The position numbers and the translations under genes were made by a program. The notes under the pieces are model-generated. The model searched no databases and was not told the origin of the DNA. It saw nothing but the letters and a program-made list of their open reading frames with translations. Shown piece after piece: positions 17,431 to 26,017 of a stretch of DNA of 64,000 bases. Origin of the DNA: JASHPR01 sp963729365 (lineage in GTDB: Bacteria > Actinomycetota > Actinomycetes > Streptosporangiales > Streptosporangiaceae); the NCBI GenBank assembly GCA_963729365.1, contig CAVSNQ010000002.1, positions 283,382 to 347,381 on the forward strand, written 5' to 3'. Within the stretch, counting starts at the first letter, position 1. Every line of letters starts with the position of its first letter.

Positions 17431-17721
17431 TCAGCCGAGCTGGGACAGTCCCTTCTGCAGATCGTCACCGTTCATCGCCGGGGCTAGCTGCACGTTGGCG
17501 CCCAGATCCTGGAAGAGCGGCTCCGCGAACGGCGGGATATCGGAGGCGTCCGGAAGGTTGAATACCATGAACGCCGTCCGCTCCCCGTCGAAGGTCGTGA
17601 AGTACATGGCCTCCGGCTTCCAGCGCTCAGCGGCACGCTGGATAGCCGCGCCCAGGCTGCCGTCCTTGATCGCCCGGTTCCCTGACTGGACCGGGATGCT
17701 GATCCTTGCCATGACACGCAT
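17431..17721 (-). CDS. DUF3303-like small protein
   Basis: A 96-residue protein reading MRVMARISIPVQSGNRAIKD at the start and FFTT-like YFTTFDGERTAFMVFNLPDA in the middle, then PPFAEPLFQDLGANVQLAPA. This ferredoxin-like small-protein pattern is common in actinobacteria and usually listed as DUF3303 or unnamed. The ATG at 17721 follows GGGGGACTC, better than the upstream start at 17748. Function unknown. About 200 bases to the aldolase-like gene hold no further gene. Confidence 0.75.
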   Translation of the reverse strand: MRVMARISIPVQSGNRAIKDGSLGAAIQRAAERWKPEAMYFTTFDGERTAFMVFNLPDASDIPPFAEPLFQDLGANVQLAPAMNGDDLQKGLSQLG

Positions 17722-17938
17722 GAGTCCCCCCGTTTGAACCATGGCCACCGCTGCAGCGTCGCCGCCACAGACCCCGCATCCCGGCAGCGCCCATACGGCT
17801 GCCGGGGCGGTGACGAAGTGACCGAGCAGGTATACCCGCCGGGAATGCCGGTAACCAAACGCCGCGTGCGGTCAGGCTGACGACCGAAAAAGCCTGTTGC
17901 CGCCCAAGCCGGAGACGCGGGACGCTGCCCACGTGGAC

Positions 17939-18838
17939 ATGCATGCCGACCAGCTGACCGTCTCGCTCGGCACGGTACGCGAACTGGTCGATGAGCAGTT
18001 CCCCAGGTGGCGGCGTCTGCCGATCAGGAAGGTCCATTCCTCCGGGACCGTCAACGCCATTTTCCGCATCGGTGGTCAGTTCGCGGCCCGGTTCCCGCTG
18101 CGGCCTGATGATCCTGGGGCGATCCGGCGCGGGCTGGAAGCTGAGGCGCAGGCCGCCCGTGAACTGGCCGGGCGGACGCGGTTTCCCACGCCCGAGCCGG
18201 TGGCCATCGGCGAGCCCGGGGCGGGCTATCCGCTTCCGTGGCTGGTGCAGACCTGGCTGCCCGGGGTCACGGCCATCGATGACGACCCGGGCGAGTCGGC
18301 CGCGTTCGCGCATGACCTGGCCGAGTTCATCCGCGGCGTGCGCGCGATCGACACGGGCGGCCGGCCGTTCAGCGGGCACGGCCGGGGCGGTGACCTCCGA
18401 TCCCATGATGCGTGGATGGAAACCTGCCTCCGGCGCAGCGAGCAGGTGCTTGACGTGCCGCGGCTGCGCCCGATATGGGAGGTAATGCGCGAACTGCCGC
18501 GCGGCCCGGGCGATGACGTGATGAGCCACCGTGACCTGATTCCCGGCAACGTGCTGGTGTCCGGCGGGCGGCTGGCCGGGGTCCTCGACGTCGGCGACCT
18601 GGGACCGGCCGACCCCGCGCTGGATCTCGTGGCGGCCTGGCATCTGCTCGAGACCGGACCCCGGCAGGTGTTCCGCGCCGATCTTGAATGCGACGACCTG
18701 GAGTGGGAGCGCGGCAAGGCATGGGCCTTCGAGCAAGCACTGGGCGCGGTCTGGTACTACGCCGAGAGCAACCCGGCCATGAGCCGGACGAGCCGGCGCA
18801 CCCTGGAACGCATCGAGGCCGTCACATCACCAGCCTGA
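17939..18838 (+). CDS. Aminoglycoside phosphotransferase family (APH-fold) kinase
   Basis: A 299-residue APH/ChoK-fold protein. It opens MHADQLTVSLGTVRELVDEQ, then the nucleotide-binding strand, and the catalytic loop VMSHRDLIPGNVLVSGGRLA, followed by GVLDVGDLGPADPALDLVAA (the metal-binding Asp in the DxD position is replaced by the DVGD reading of the usual DFG-like motif). Such proteins phosphorylate small molecules and are only sometimes antibiotic-resistance enzymes. The open frame begins at a TTG (17897); the ATG at 17939 matches the conserved N-terminus of relatives. Standalone gene. Confidence 0.85.
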   Translation: MHADQLTVSLGTVRELVDEQFPRWRRLPIRKVHSSGTVNAIFRIGGQFAARFPLRPDDPGAIRRGLEAEAQAARELAGRTRFPTPEPVAIGEPGAGYPLPWLVQTWLPGVTAIDDDPGESAAFAHDLAEFIRGVRAIDTGGRPFSGHGRGGDLRSHDAWMETCLRRSEQVLDVPRLRPIWEVMRELPRGPGDDVMSHRDLIPGNVLVSGGRLAGVLDVGDLGPADPALDLVAAWHLLETGPRQVFRADLECDDLEWERGKAWAFEQALGAVWYYAESNPAMSRTSRRTLERIEAVTSPA

Positions 18839-18875
18839 GATCACCGCCCGGCAGCCGGGCGTGGCTAGTCACACG

Positions 18876-19256
18876 TTACGCAGCGGCGAACGCGGTCAGG
18901 GACAGCGTGTTTCCGTCCGGGTCGGTGAACCAGGCGACCCTGTCCCCGCCGGGGGCCGTCCAGATGCCGAGCTCGTCCTGGCCCATGCCGTCGTAACGGG
19001 TAAAGCGCACGCCCCTCGCCGCCAGGTCACGCACGGCTGCCGTGATGTCGGCCACCTGCCATCCGGCGATGGTGAACGGCTGCACGGCGAGCCCCGGCAC
19101 GGGGGTAAGACGCAGCATCGTGCCGTTGGCGTCGAGGACCACGGCGAACGGCGTGTCCTCGACGACACGGAGCCCGAGAACCCGCTCGTAGAAGCCCCGG
19201 GCCTCGAAGATGTCCCGCACAGGGATGAAGCCGATGAACGGCGCTCCGGCCAGCAC
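18876..19256 (-). CDS. VOC (glyoxalase-like) protein
   Basis: A 126-residue glyoxalase-fold protein: IGFIPVRDIFEARGFYERVL, GLRVVEDTPFAVVLDANGTM, VADITAAVRDLAARGVRF and the ending WFTDPDGNTLSLTAF. Metal-ligand positions are only partly kept, so it may be a binding protein and not an enzyme. GTG start at 19256. It ends 38 bases from the APH-fold gene (convergent) and is divergent from a nitroreductase. Confidence 0.86.
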   Translation of the reverse strand: MLAGAPFIGFIPVRDIFEARGFYERVLGLRVVEDTPFAVVLDANGTMLRLTPVPGLAVQPFTIAGWQVADITAAVRDLAARGVRFTRYDGMGQDELGIWTAPGGDRVAWFTDPDGNTLSLTAFAAA

Positions 19257-19386
19257 CGGCCGAACATAGCACGCGATGCCGGGCCGGCGGTGGCTCGTGC
19301 CAGCGGCCGTCGCTCACCGCACCCAGGCGGCGATCGCCCCGCGCGCCGGCGAGAATGAACGCCGGGTCGCGCGCGTTGGCAGCGTC

Positions 19387-19893
19387 ATGCAGACCTGGGA
19401 AGCCATCACGTCACGCCGCAACGTCCGGTCCTTTGCTGACCGCCCGATCCCGGCCGCAGACCTGGACCGGATCCTCGAGGCAGGCCGCCGGTCCCCGTCC
19501 TCGCAGAACTGGCAGCCATGGGACTTCATCCTCGTCACCGACCGCCAGCAGCTCCGCGAACTGGCGAAGGTCTGGCGGGGCGCCGGCCATGTGGCTGACT
19601 CGGCCGCGACGATCGTGGTCGTCGGCCCCGCGGCCGACAACGAATTCCACCGGGCCCAGCTCGACCTGGGCCAGGCAACGATGGCGATGATGCTCGCTGC
19701 TACTGATCTGGGCATCGGCAGCAGCCACGCCGGGGTAGCCGACCTTCCGCTGGCCCGCGAGCTGCTGGGCTTTCCCGAAGACCGCGACTGGGCGCTGCTC
19801 ATCTCGCTCGGCTACCCGGCCAGGCCACTGACCCCGGTCAAGAACCCCAAGCGGCGGCCGTTCGACGACGTCGTCCACCGTGACCGCTGGTAG
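19387..19893 (+). CDS. Nitroreductase family protein
   Basis: A 168-residue FMN-dependent nitroreductase. The N-terminus TWEAITSRRNVRSFADRPIP carries the FMN-binding SRR(N/S)VR motif, followed by DRILEAGRRSPSSQNWQPWD, the second FMN contact. Later come LDLGQATMAMMLAATDLGIG and the closing ALLISLGYPA. The ATG at 19387 is preferred to an in-frame upstream start because family members start just before the SRR motif. The last codons and stop are tandemly duplicated (19-base period, 19876-19911), which leaves the protein unchanged. Confidence 0.88.
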   Translation: MQTWEAITSRRNVRSFADRPIPAADLDRILEAGRRSPSSQNWQPWDFILVTDRQQLRELAKVWRGAGHVADSAATIVVVGPAADNEFHRAQLDLGQATMAMMLAATDLGIGSSHAGVADLPLARELLGFPEDRDWALLISLGYPARPLTPVKNPKRRPFDDVVHRDRW

Positions 19894-19950
19894 TCACCGT
19901 GACCGCTGGTAATCCTCTCCAGCCAGGCGCGATGATGTGAGACTGCGGCG

Positions 19951-20226
19951 TCAGGCGGTCAGGGCCGGCGCGTGTTCCTGCCCCGGGGCCGCGCAGTGGC
20001 CGGCGATCTCCTCCAGGGCCAGGCCGAGCGCCGCGGCCAGCGCGGCGACGGTGAAGAACGCGGGAGTGGCGATCCGGCCGGTCTCGATCTTGCGCAGGGT
20101 CTCGGCGGGGACGCCGGACACCGCGGCGATCTCGGCCATGCTCCGCTGGCCGCGCGCCTCGCGCAGCAGCGTGCCGAGCCGTTCTCCCCGCGCACGTTCC
20201 TGGGGGCTTAGCGGCGGACGGACCAT
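19951..20226 (-). CDS. XRE family helix-turn-helix regulator
   Basis: A 91-residue single-domain regulator. After a basic N-terminus the HTH reads LGTLLREARGQRSMAEIAAV, then SGVPAETLRKIETGRIATPA, with FFTVAALAAALGLALEEIAG as the last helices. ATG at 20226. It is divergently paired with a methionine aminopeptidase gene across 50 bases containing a palindrome, a pairing I recognise from other actinomycetes, so it probably controls that gene and itself. Confidence 0.85.
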   Translation of the reverse strand: MVRPPLSPQERARGERLGTLLREARGQRSMAEIAAVSGVPAETLRKIETGRIATPAFFTVAALAAALGLALEEIAGHCAAPGQEHAPALTA

Positions 20227-20238
20227 ACCGTGATACTA

Positions 20239-20248
20239 ATACCGGTAT
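20239..20248. promoter_or_regulatory. Candidate XRE operator / promoter core
   Basis: The perfect 10-base palindrome ATACCGGTAT lies in the 50-base gap between the XRE and map genes, flanked by ACTA and AGTT, which extend the symmetry with one base offset. TATAGT just to its right is a plausible -10 element for map and TAGTAT on the other strand for the regulator, so protein binding here would block both. Confidence 0.5.
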
Positions 20249-20276
20249 AGTTATCCCGGCACCCGCGGGAGGCGCT

Positions 20277-21044
20277 GTGGTCGAGATCAAGACATCGGAC
20301 GAGATCGGGGCGATCCGCGCCGCCGGGCAGGTCGTCGCGCAGATCCTGGCGGCCGTGCGCGCCGAGGCGGCTCCCGGGATGCGGCTGGCCGGCCTGGATG
20401 AGGTGGCCCGCTCCGTGCTGGCCAAGGCCGGCGCCACCTCGCCGTTCCTGGGCTACCAGCCCTCGTTCGCGCCCGTTCCGTTCCCGGCTGTCATCTGCAC
20501 ATCCGTCAACGACGCCGCGCTGCACGGCATCCCGGGCCGGTACCGGCTGGCCGACGGTGACCTGCTCAGCGTCGACTGCGGAGCCGTCCTGGACGGGTGG
20601 GCCGCGGACGCCGCGATCTCCTTCACGATCGGCCCGCCGCGCCCCGCCGACGCCCGCCTGATCGCCACCACCGAGGCGGCGCTGCGGGCAGGTATCGCCG
20701 CGGCGGTTCCCGGCGCGCGGCTCGGGGACATCTCCGCCGCGATCGGCGCGGCCGGCCGGGCCGGCGGCTACGGGATCTGCACCGACTTCGGCGGGCACGG
20801 CGTCGGCCGTGCCATGCACGAGGATCCGCACATCCCCAACGAAGGCCCGGCCGGCCGCGGCCGCACGCTGCTGCCCGGGCTCGTCATCGCGATCGAGCCG
20901 TGGTTCCTGGCCGGCGGCCGGGACAGCTACTGCATCGACCGCGACGGCTGGACCATCCGCAGCGCCGACGGCAGCCGTGCCGCCCACGCCGAGCACACCA
21001 TCGCCGTCACCGCCGACGGCCCGCTCATCCTCACGGCGCCGTAA
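20277..21044 (+). CDS. map: Type I methionine aminopeptidase
   Basis: Removes N-terminal methionine from nascent proteins using a dinuclear metal centre. Of 255 residues, the metal ligands are visible: the aspartates in LLSVDCGAVLDGWAADAAIS, the His in GGHGVGRAMHEDP, and the two glutamates in GLVIAIEPW and AHAEHTIAVT. The substrate His is in NDAALHGIPG. GTG start at 20277, with GGGAGG upstream. Probably a second, regulated copy, since it is paired with an XRE repressor and not with the usual adk-infA cluster. Confidence 0.92.
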   Translation: MVEIKTSDEIGAIRAAGQVVAQILAAVRAEAAPGMRLAGLDEVARSVLAKAGATSPFLGYQPSFAPVPFPAVICTSVNDAALHGIPGRYRLADGDLLSVDCGAVLDGWAADAAISFTIGPPRPADARLIATTEAALRAGIAAAVPGARLGDISAAIGAAGRAGGYGICTDFGGHGVGRAMHEDPHIPNEGPAGRGRTLLPGLVIAIEPWFLAGGRDSYCIDRDGWTIRSADGSRAAHAEHTIAVTADGPLILTAP

Positions 21045-21102
21045 CCTGGCGCCCTGCCACTCCTGCGGTGCCGGGAGCCGGTGCCGCCCGTTTCGCACAA
21101 CA

Positions 21103-21141
21103 GTTCCAGAATTTTGAACGCCACGCCACGTGCTGGTCGCG
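21103..21141 (-). repeat. Interspersed repeat copy A (diverged)
   Basis: The stretch around ATTTTGAACGCCACG matches the copies at 47991-48059 and 60380-60447. The match covers the TTCCAG(A)ATTTTGAACGCC core and becomes weak beyond CACGTGC. It lies in the map to membrane-protein gap. On the minus strand it reads GGCGTTCAAAATTCTGGAA. Confidence 0.5.
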
Positions 21142-21213
21142 TCGACGCTCCGCGACTGAGCGTGGCCCGGCCCATCCGGCGTCCGCCGGCACCCTGTCCA
21201 CGAGAATGCAGGG

Positions 21214-21771
21214 ATGACTGTTTCGAGCCTTCATGACTTCTTCGTGGCCAGCGCCAGCGTGGCGGGCGCGCTCATCGGCCTGCTGTTCGTGGCCATCTCC
21301 GTCTCCCAGGAGCGGCTGGCCGAGACCGGCGAGACGCAGATCCACCGGCTGCGCGCCTCCGCCGCGCTGACCGCGTTCATCAACGCGCTCGCCGTTTCGT
21401 TGTTCTCGCTGACCGGCGACACCAGCGCGGCCGCCATTTCGGTAGCGATCATCGGGCTGCTATTCGTGGTGGCGTCGCTGCTGTCACTGATCCGCGTCCG
21501 CGGGCTGCGGTGGCACGACCTGCGCGACCTTGTGTTCATTGCGGGGCTGACCGCCGTTTTCGTAATCCAGTTCATCGCGGGACTGCAACTGAACGCCGAT
21601 CCGAGCAGTGGCAGCGCAGCGCACACGATCGCGATCCTGGTCAACGTCTGCTTCCTGCTCGGGATCGCGCGAGCGTGGGAGCTTGTCGGCGGCCCGTCCA
21701 TCGGGATCGTGCACGAAGCCGGATTGCTCATGCGAAGCGACAGCCGCAAGACCGAGACAGATAACGGCTGA
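21214..21771 (+). CDS. Integral membrane protein, unknown
   Basis: A 185-residue protein with about four to five hydrophobic helices: residues 8-28 (FFVASASVAGALIGLLFVAI), 50-65, 72-92 (ISVAIIGLLFVVASLLSLI), 103-123 and 138-150. A short hydrophilic tail with basic residues ends it. No charged catalytic residues stand out. Relatives without known function are common in soil actinobacteria. ATG start at 21214. It is convergent with the aldo/keto reductase gene. Confidence 0.7.
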   Translation: MTVSSLHDFFVASASVAGALIGLLFVAISVSQERLAETGETQIHRLRASAALTAFINALAVSLFSLTGDTSAAAISVAIIGLLFVVASLLSLIRVRGLRWHDLRDLVFIAGLTAVFVIQFIAGLQLNADPSSGSAAHTIAILVNVCFLLGIARAWELVGGPSIGIVHEAGLLMRSDSRKTETDNG

Positions 21772-21848
21772 CCTGGCGCTCAACCTCGAGAGGGCTCTCG
21801 ACCCGGCCCTCCGAAGAACGGGTTCGGCCTGAACGTCGCGTTACGAGC

Positions 21849-22832
21849 TCAGTAGCGGCTGCCTTGCGGGGCGGGCAGGGCGTCGAGTTCGGCCAGGTCC
21901 TCCGCGCTGAGCTGGATGTCCGCCGCCCCGGCGTTCTCCGCCAGGTACCGGGGGGTCTTGGTACCGGGGATGGGCACCACGTGCTGGCCCTGGGCCAGCA
22001 CCCACGCCAGCGCGACCTGCGCCGCGGTGACTCCCGCCCGCTCGGCGATCTGGCGTGCGCGGGCGACGATGGCCAGGTTGGCGCGCAGCGCGTCCTGCTG
22101 GAAACGCGGCAGCCCGCGCCGGAAGTCGTCTTGGGGCAGGTCGTCGAACGAGGAGAACCGCCCGGTCAGAAAGCCCCGTCCCAGCGGGGAGAACGGCAGG
22201 AACGCGATGCCCTGCTCCTGACAGTAGGGCAGCACCTCGGCCAGCGGGTCGCGGGTCCACAGCGACAGCTCGGACTGCACCGACGTCACCGGGTGCACCG
22301 CCTGGGCCCGCCTGATCTCGTCGACGGTCACCTCGGACAGGCCGATGTGCCGTGCCTTGCCCGCCGCCACCGTCTCGGCCATCGCGCCCCAGGTCTCCTC
22401 CAGCGGCACCTGAAGGTCCACCCGGTGCAGCTGGTAGAGGTCCACGTGGTCGCTGCCGAGCCGGCGCAGGCTGCCGTCGATCGACTGGCGTATGTGCTGG
22501 GGGCGGCCGTTCCTCGAGGCGCCCGGCGAGCTGCTGACGGGGTCCGCGGCCTGGGGGGAATCGCTGATGAGGCCGACCTTGGTAGCCAGCACCGCGCGGT
22601 CCCGGTAGCCGCCTGCCAGCGCGCGGCCGACCAGTTCCTCGTTGGTGTAGGGCCCGTACGCATCAGCGGTGTCGACCAGCGTCATGCCCAGGTCGAGGGC
22701 CTGGCGGATCACCGCGATGGACGTGGCGTCGTCGCGCGGGGTTTCCATGTCGTAGGAAAAGGTCATCCCCATGCAGCCCAGGCCGATGACGCCGACCTCG
22801 GGCCCCTTGCTGCCCAGTGCGGTGGTTCGCAT
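21849..22832 (-). CDS. Aldo/keto reductase
   Basis: A 327-residue NADPH-dependent TIM-barrel reductase of the YajO/AKR13-like group. Motifs: LGCMGMTFSYD at the start, LVDTADAYGPYTNEELVGRA (catalytic Asp and Tyr), the lysine in AVLATKVG, the histidine in LDLYQLHRVDLQ-like DLYQLHRVD, and the cofactor-binding VVPIPGTKTPRYLAENAGAA. I chose the ATG at 22832 (MRTTALGSKG) instead of 22853 because family members begin there. Divergent from the HD-GYP/LuxR gene. Confidence 0.9.
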   Translation of the reverse strand: MRTTALGSKGPEVGVIGLGCMGMTFSYDMETPRDDATSIAVIRQALDLGMTLVDTADAYGPYTNEELVGRALAGGYRDRAVLATKVGLISDSPQAADPVSSSPGASRNGRPQHIRQSIDGSLRRLGSDHVDLYQLHRVDLQVPLEETWGAMAETVAAGKARHIGLSEVTVDEIRRAQAVHPVTSVQSELSLWTRDPLAEVLPYCQEQGIAFLPFSPLGRGFLTGRFSSFDDLPQDDFRRGLPRFQQDALRANLAIVARARQIAERAGVTAAQVALAWVLAQGQHVVPIPGTKTPRYLAENAGAADIQLSAEDLAELDALPAPQGSRY

Positions 22833-22957
22833 GCCGTCCAGCTTCCCACTCACAATGCCCGGAGACCGGGCCGGGCAGGGCTCGCGGACGCGGCCTGCAG
22901 CCCGTCGATCAGGCAGTTCAGCTCTCCGGGCCCGGCCCGGGCCTTAGACTTCCGGCC

Positions 22958-24511
22958 GTGCGTGAACTGGTGGGGATGGGCGGGGTAGTCGCGGCGCTGT
23001 CGGTGACGAGCGACCTCACTCGCGGGCATCCGCCCGGCGAGGCGATGCGCGCGTGCCTGCTCGCGACCGAGCTGGCCAGGCGGGCCGGGCTCGACCCGCT
23101 GCGGCAGGGCGAGGTGTACTACGGGACGCTGCTGCGGTTCGTCGGCTGCGCGGCGACGTCGCACGAGATAGCGGCGGCGCTCGGCGGCGACGATGTCGCG
23201 GTGCGGGCGGCAGGCGACCTGATCGACCCGACCGTGCCTGGGCAGGCGCAGCAGTTCCTGGCCGGCCTGGGCGTGAGCGCGGACCAGTTGCGAGCGCTGG
23301 GCGGGCCGGCCGGCGTGGCCAGGCTGAAGGCCGAGGGAGCGCGGGCGGACTGCGAGGTCGGGGCGGGCCTGGCCGGGCGGCTGCGGCTGCCGGAAGAGGT
23401 CGGCCGGGCCATCCTGGATGCGTTCGAGCGCTACGACGGCCGCGGGGTGCCTGGCGGGCGCGCCGGGGATGAGATCACGCTGGCGGCGCGGTTCGCGGCG
23501 GTCGGTTTCACCGCCGTCATGTTCGACTCCGTCGGCGGCGCGAAGGTTGCGGCGCAGACCGTCGCGCAGTGGGCCGGGCGGGCACTTGACCCTGCGGTCA
23601 CCGCGGTTTTCCTCGAGGCGCCGGATGAGCTGCTGCGGGCCTCTGATCCAGATGACCTGTGGGCGGCAGCCGTCGACTGCGAGCCGCAGCCAAGGCGGGT
23701 ATTCCGCGACGACGCGGCGCTGGATGACGCCCTGGCCGGGTTCGGCGACGCGGCCGACCTCAAGAGCCCGTGGTTCACCGGCCACTCGGGCGGTGTCGCG
23801 CGGCTGGCCAGGGCGGCGGCGGGCCAGCTGGAGCCGGCCGCGGCCGGGCTCGTCCACCGCGCCGGGCTGGTGCACGACATCGGCCGGGTCGCCGTGCCGA
23901 CTGGCATCTGGGAGCGGCCGGGCACGCTGCGGCCGCAAGACTGGGAACTGGTCAGGCTGCATCCCTATCACTGCGGCCGGATCCTGGCCCGCGCCCCGGT
24001 GCTCGAGCCGCTGGGCCAGATCGCCTGCCGTCATCACGAGCGCACCGACGGAACCGGTTACCCGGCCGGGATACGCGGTTCCGAGCTGGACGCGGCCGCC
24101 TGCCTGCTGGCCGCGGCCGACGTCTTCCACGCACTCGGCGAGTCGCGGCCGCACCGGCCGGCCGTCAGCCGGGCGGAAGCGGCCAGGGTCATATCCGGGC
24201 TGCCGCTCGACCGGGAGGCCGTCCGGGCCGTGCTCGCCGCGGCCGACGTTCCGGCGGCCGCCCTGCCGCGGCTGCCCGCCGGCCTGACCGAGCGAGAACT
24301 CGAGGTCCTGCGGCTGCTCGCGGCCGGGCGCACGAAACGCGAGATCGCCAGCGACCTGGTGATCTCGCCGTCCACCGTTCACACGCACACCGTCCACATC
24401 TACGGCAAATGCGGCGTCTCGACCCGGGCGGCGCTGGCCATGTTCGCCATGCGGCACGGGCTCGCGGCCAGGACAGGCCCGGCCGGGACCGGGCCGGCCA
24501 GCCGGACGTAA
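22958..24511 (+). CDS. HD-GYP-type phosphohydrolase fused to LuxR-type DNA-binding domain
   Basis: A 517-residue two-part protein. Residues about 1-160 hold a first HD-like half (HPPGEAMRACLLATELARRA). The second half, about 270-420, contains AGLVHDIGRVAVPTGIWE and HHERTDGTGYPAGIRGSELD, close to the HD-GYP consensus (HDIGK and HHExxDGxGYP) of cyclic-di-GMP phosphodiesterases. Residues 440-500 are a LuxR HTH: LTERELEVLRLLAAGRTKRE, then DLVISPSTVHTHTVHIYGKC. So it can be read as a signal-hydrolysing or signal-sensing regulator. The GTG at 22958 fits the N-terminus of relatives. Confidence 0.82.
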   Translation: MRELVGMGGVVAALSVTSDLTRGHPPGEAMRACLLATELARRAGLDPLRQGEVYYGTLLRFVGCAATSHEIAAALGGDDVAVRAAGDLIDPTVPGQAQQFLAGLGVSADQLRALGGPAGVARLKAEGARADCEVGAGLAGRLRLPEEVGRAILDAFERYDGRGVPGGRAGDEITLAARFAAVGFTAVMFDSVGGAKVAAQTVAQWAGRALDPAVTAVFLEAPDELLRASDPDDLWAAAVDCEPQPRRVFRDDAALDDALAGFGDAADLKSPWFTGHSGGVARLARAAAGQLEPAAAGLVHRAGLVHDIGRVAVPTGIWERPGTLRPQDWELVRLHPYHCGRILARAPVLEPLGQIACRHHERTDGTGYPAGIRGSELDAAACLLAAADVFHALGESRPHRPAVSRAEAARVISGLPLDREAVRAVLAAADVPAAALPRLPAGLTERELEVLRLLAAGRTKREIASDLVISPSTVHTHTVHIYGKCGVSTRAALAMFAMRHGLAARTGPAGTGPASRT

Positions 24512-24592
24512 ATCGACTGAACGATCGATAGCCCGGGCGTCCGCGCCTCCTTAGCGTTGCGACCAGGCAACCCAGCAAAGAGGAGCATCTCC

Positions 24593-24997
24593 ATGAGCCA
24601 GCAAGACAACCTCACCATCGTCAAGGAGATCTACGACGCCGTCGGGCGCGGTGACATCGCCGCCATCCTCGACCGGGTCAGCGATGACGTCGACTGGGCC
24701 GCCGAGGCTGCCAGCAAGGCCGCGCCGTGGTACGGACCGCGGGCCGGCCAGGACGGCGTGGCCAGCTTCTTCAGCGACCTGGCCACCAGCATCGAAATCA
24801 GCGCGTTCACGCCGCACAGCTTCACCGCCGGCGAGGACGACGTGCACCTGCTCGTCGACTGGACCATCCGGCCGGTCAAGACCGGCCGCGAGGCGTCGAT
24901 GACCATGCACCACTACTGGCGCCTCCGTGACGGCAAGGTGACGTACTTCCGCGGCAGCGAGGACACCGAGCTGACCGCAGGGGTCTTCGCCGTCTGA
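24593..24997 (+). CDS. SnoaL-like (NTF2-fold) protein
   Basis: A 134-residue protein with the SnoaL-like layout: LTIVKEIYDAVGRGDIAAIL, RVSDDVDWAAEAASKAAPWY, then FFSDLATSIEISAFTPHSFT and HHYWRLRDGKVTYFRGSEDT. This subgroup (often annotated as ketosteroid-isomerase related) commonly follows regulators in actinobacteria. The ATG at 24593 has AAGAGGAG upstream. It lies 81 bases after the HD-GYP/LuxR gene and is closed by a strong hairpin. Confidence 0.87.
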   Translation: MSQQDNLTIVKEIYDAVGRGDIAAILDRVSDDVDWAAEAASKAAPWYGPRAGQDGVASFFSDLATSIEISAFTPHSFTAGEDDVHLLVDWTIRPVKTGREASMTMHHYWRLRDGKVTYFRGSEDTELTAGVFAV

Positions 24998-25028
24998 CCG
25001 GACAGCCGGCCGCTCCGGCGCGGATAGC

Positions 25029-25074
25029 CACAGCCGGGTGCGCAGCGGGCACCAGCCCGGCGCACCCGGCTGTG
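25029..25074. terminator. Bidirectional hairpin terminator
   Basis: Perfect 15-base arms (CACAGCCGGGTGCGC and its complement) with a 16-base loop that itself contains CGGGC/GCCCG, lying between the convergent SnoaL-like and ABC permease genes. No U-run is needed for such a stable stem, and it would serve both strands. Confidence 0.75.
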
Positions 25075-25087
25075 CAGTCCGGGCTGG

Positions 25088-26017
25088 TCAGGCGGGGCGG
25101 GGGCGGCGGTGCAGCAGCCAGATCGTGGCGCCGAGCGCGACGGCGGTGAGCGCCACGAAGATGCCGGCCTCGATGGACTGGAAGGTCCAGAACCGGTCGG
25201 CAGGCTGGTACAGCCAGGTATTGCCGACGTGGTTTCCCAGCAGTGCCAGCGTGCCGGGGCCGCCCATGCCTAGCACCCAGTCCCCGATGTGGCCGGTTAT
25301 CGGCGGGATGAAGCCCAGGCCGGAACCGCCATAGCACGACTGCGGCGAACTGCATCTCTGCACGAACGTCAGCGGGGCCAGGAAGTGGGGGCGGAACACG
25401 TACTCGACCACGAGCCGGATGGCCAGCCACGGGACGAACGCGGCGATCATCGCGGGGATGCTGCGGCGTATCAGCAGCCCGGCGAGCACGGCGAACCCGA
25501 ACGCGCACAGGATGTAGGCGGTCAGGACCAGGCCCTCGAAGTCGTAGGCGTTGTTGATGAAGTGGCCGGTGAGCCGGTCCATCGGCGCGCGGTACCAGGT
25601 GATCACCGCGGTGATCGCCGCGCCGAGCACGATGACCCCGCCGCTGACCAGGGAGAGCTTGACGGCCAGCCACCGGGTCCGGGTAACGCTCTGGCTCCAG
25701 GCCAGCCGCCAGGTACCGAATTCCAGCTCGCGGGCGATCAGTGGCGCGCCGATGACCACCCCGAGCAGCCCCGGGAAGATCAGGAGGACCGACCAGAACG
25801 CGACGTTGACCGCGGAGCCGAACTCGCCGGTGAAGGCAATGATGCCGGTCTCGCAGCTGGCGGCCGGGCCGCGGGCCAGGCAGGCGGGCAGGCCGTCGTG
25901 GCTGAATGCCGTGCGCATCGAGGTGCTGACCACGATGGCGTATATCGCGAGGGCGGCGAGCAGGCCCAGGCAGGCGAGGGCCTGGCCGCGATGCTGCCGC
26001 CAGTTGACCCAGATCAT
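25088..26017 (-). CDS. ABC transporter permease (YtrA/BcrB-like operon)
   Basis: A 309-residue membrane subunit with about six hydrophobic helices: ALACLGLLAALAIYAIVVST, AFWSVLLIFPGLLGVVIGAP, then several more up to FVALTAVALGATIWLL at the end. The motif PLIARELEFGTWRLAWSQSV is the coupling-helix region typical of ABC-2 permeases. A long extracellular loop has a pair of cysteines (PACL, SCET). The open frame extends to 26128 but the ATG at 26017 overlaps the ATPase stop (ATGA), so I use that. Last gene of the GntR-ATPase-permease operon; the substrate is unknown, often drugs or peptides. Confidence 0.87.
   Translation of the reverse strand: MIWVNWRQHRGQALACLGLLAALAIYAIVVSTSMRTAFSHDGLPACLARGPAASCETGIIAFTGEFGSAVNVAFWSVLLIFPGLLGVVIGAPLIARELEFGTWRLAWSQSVTRTRWLAVKLSLVSGGVIVLGAAITAVITWYRAPMDRLTGHFINNAYDFEGLVLTAYILCAFGFAVLAGLLIRRSIPAMIAAFVPWLAIRLVVEYVFRPHFLAPLTFVQRCSSPQSCYGGSGLGFIPPITGHIGDWVLGMGGPGTLALLGNHVGNTWLYQPADRFWTFQSIEAGIFVALTAVALGATIWLLHRRPRPA

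Noticed and set aside
21786..21801. Palindrome TCGAGAG / CTCTCGA between convergent genes
   Set aside because: A two-base centre is too tight for a terminator hairpin and no regulator is adjacent; no support as a functional site.
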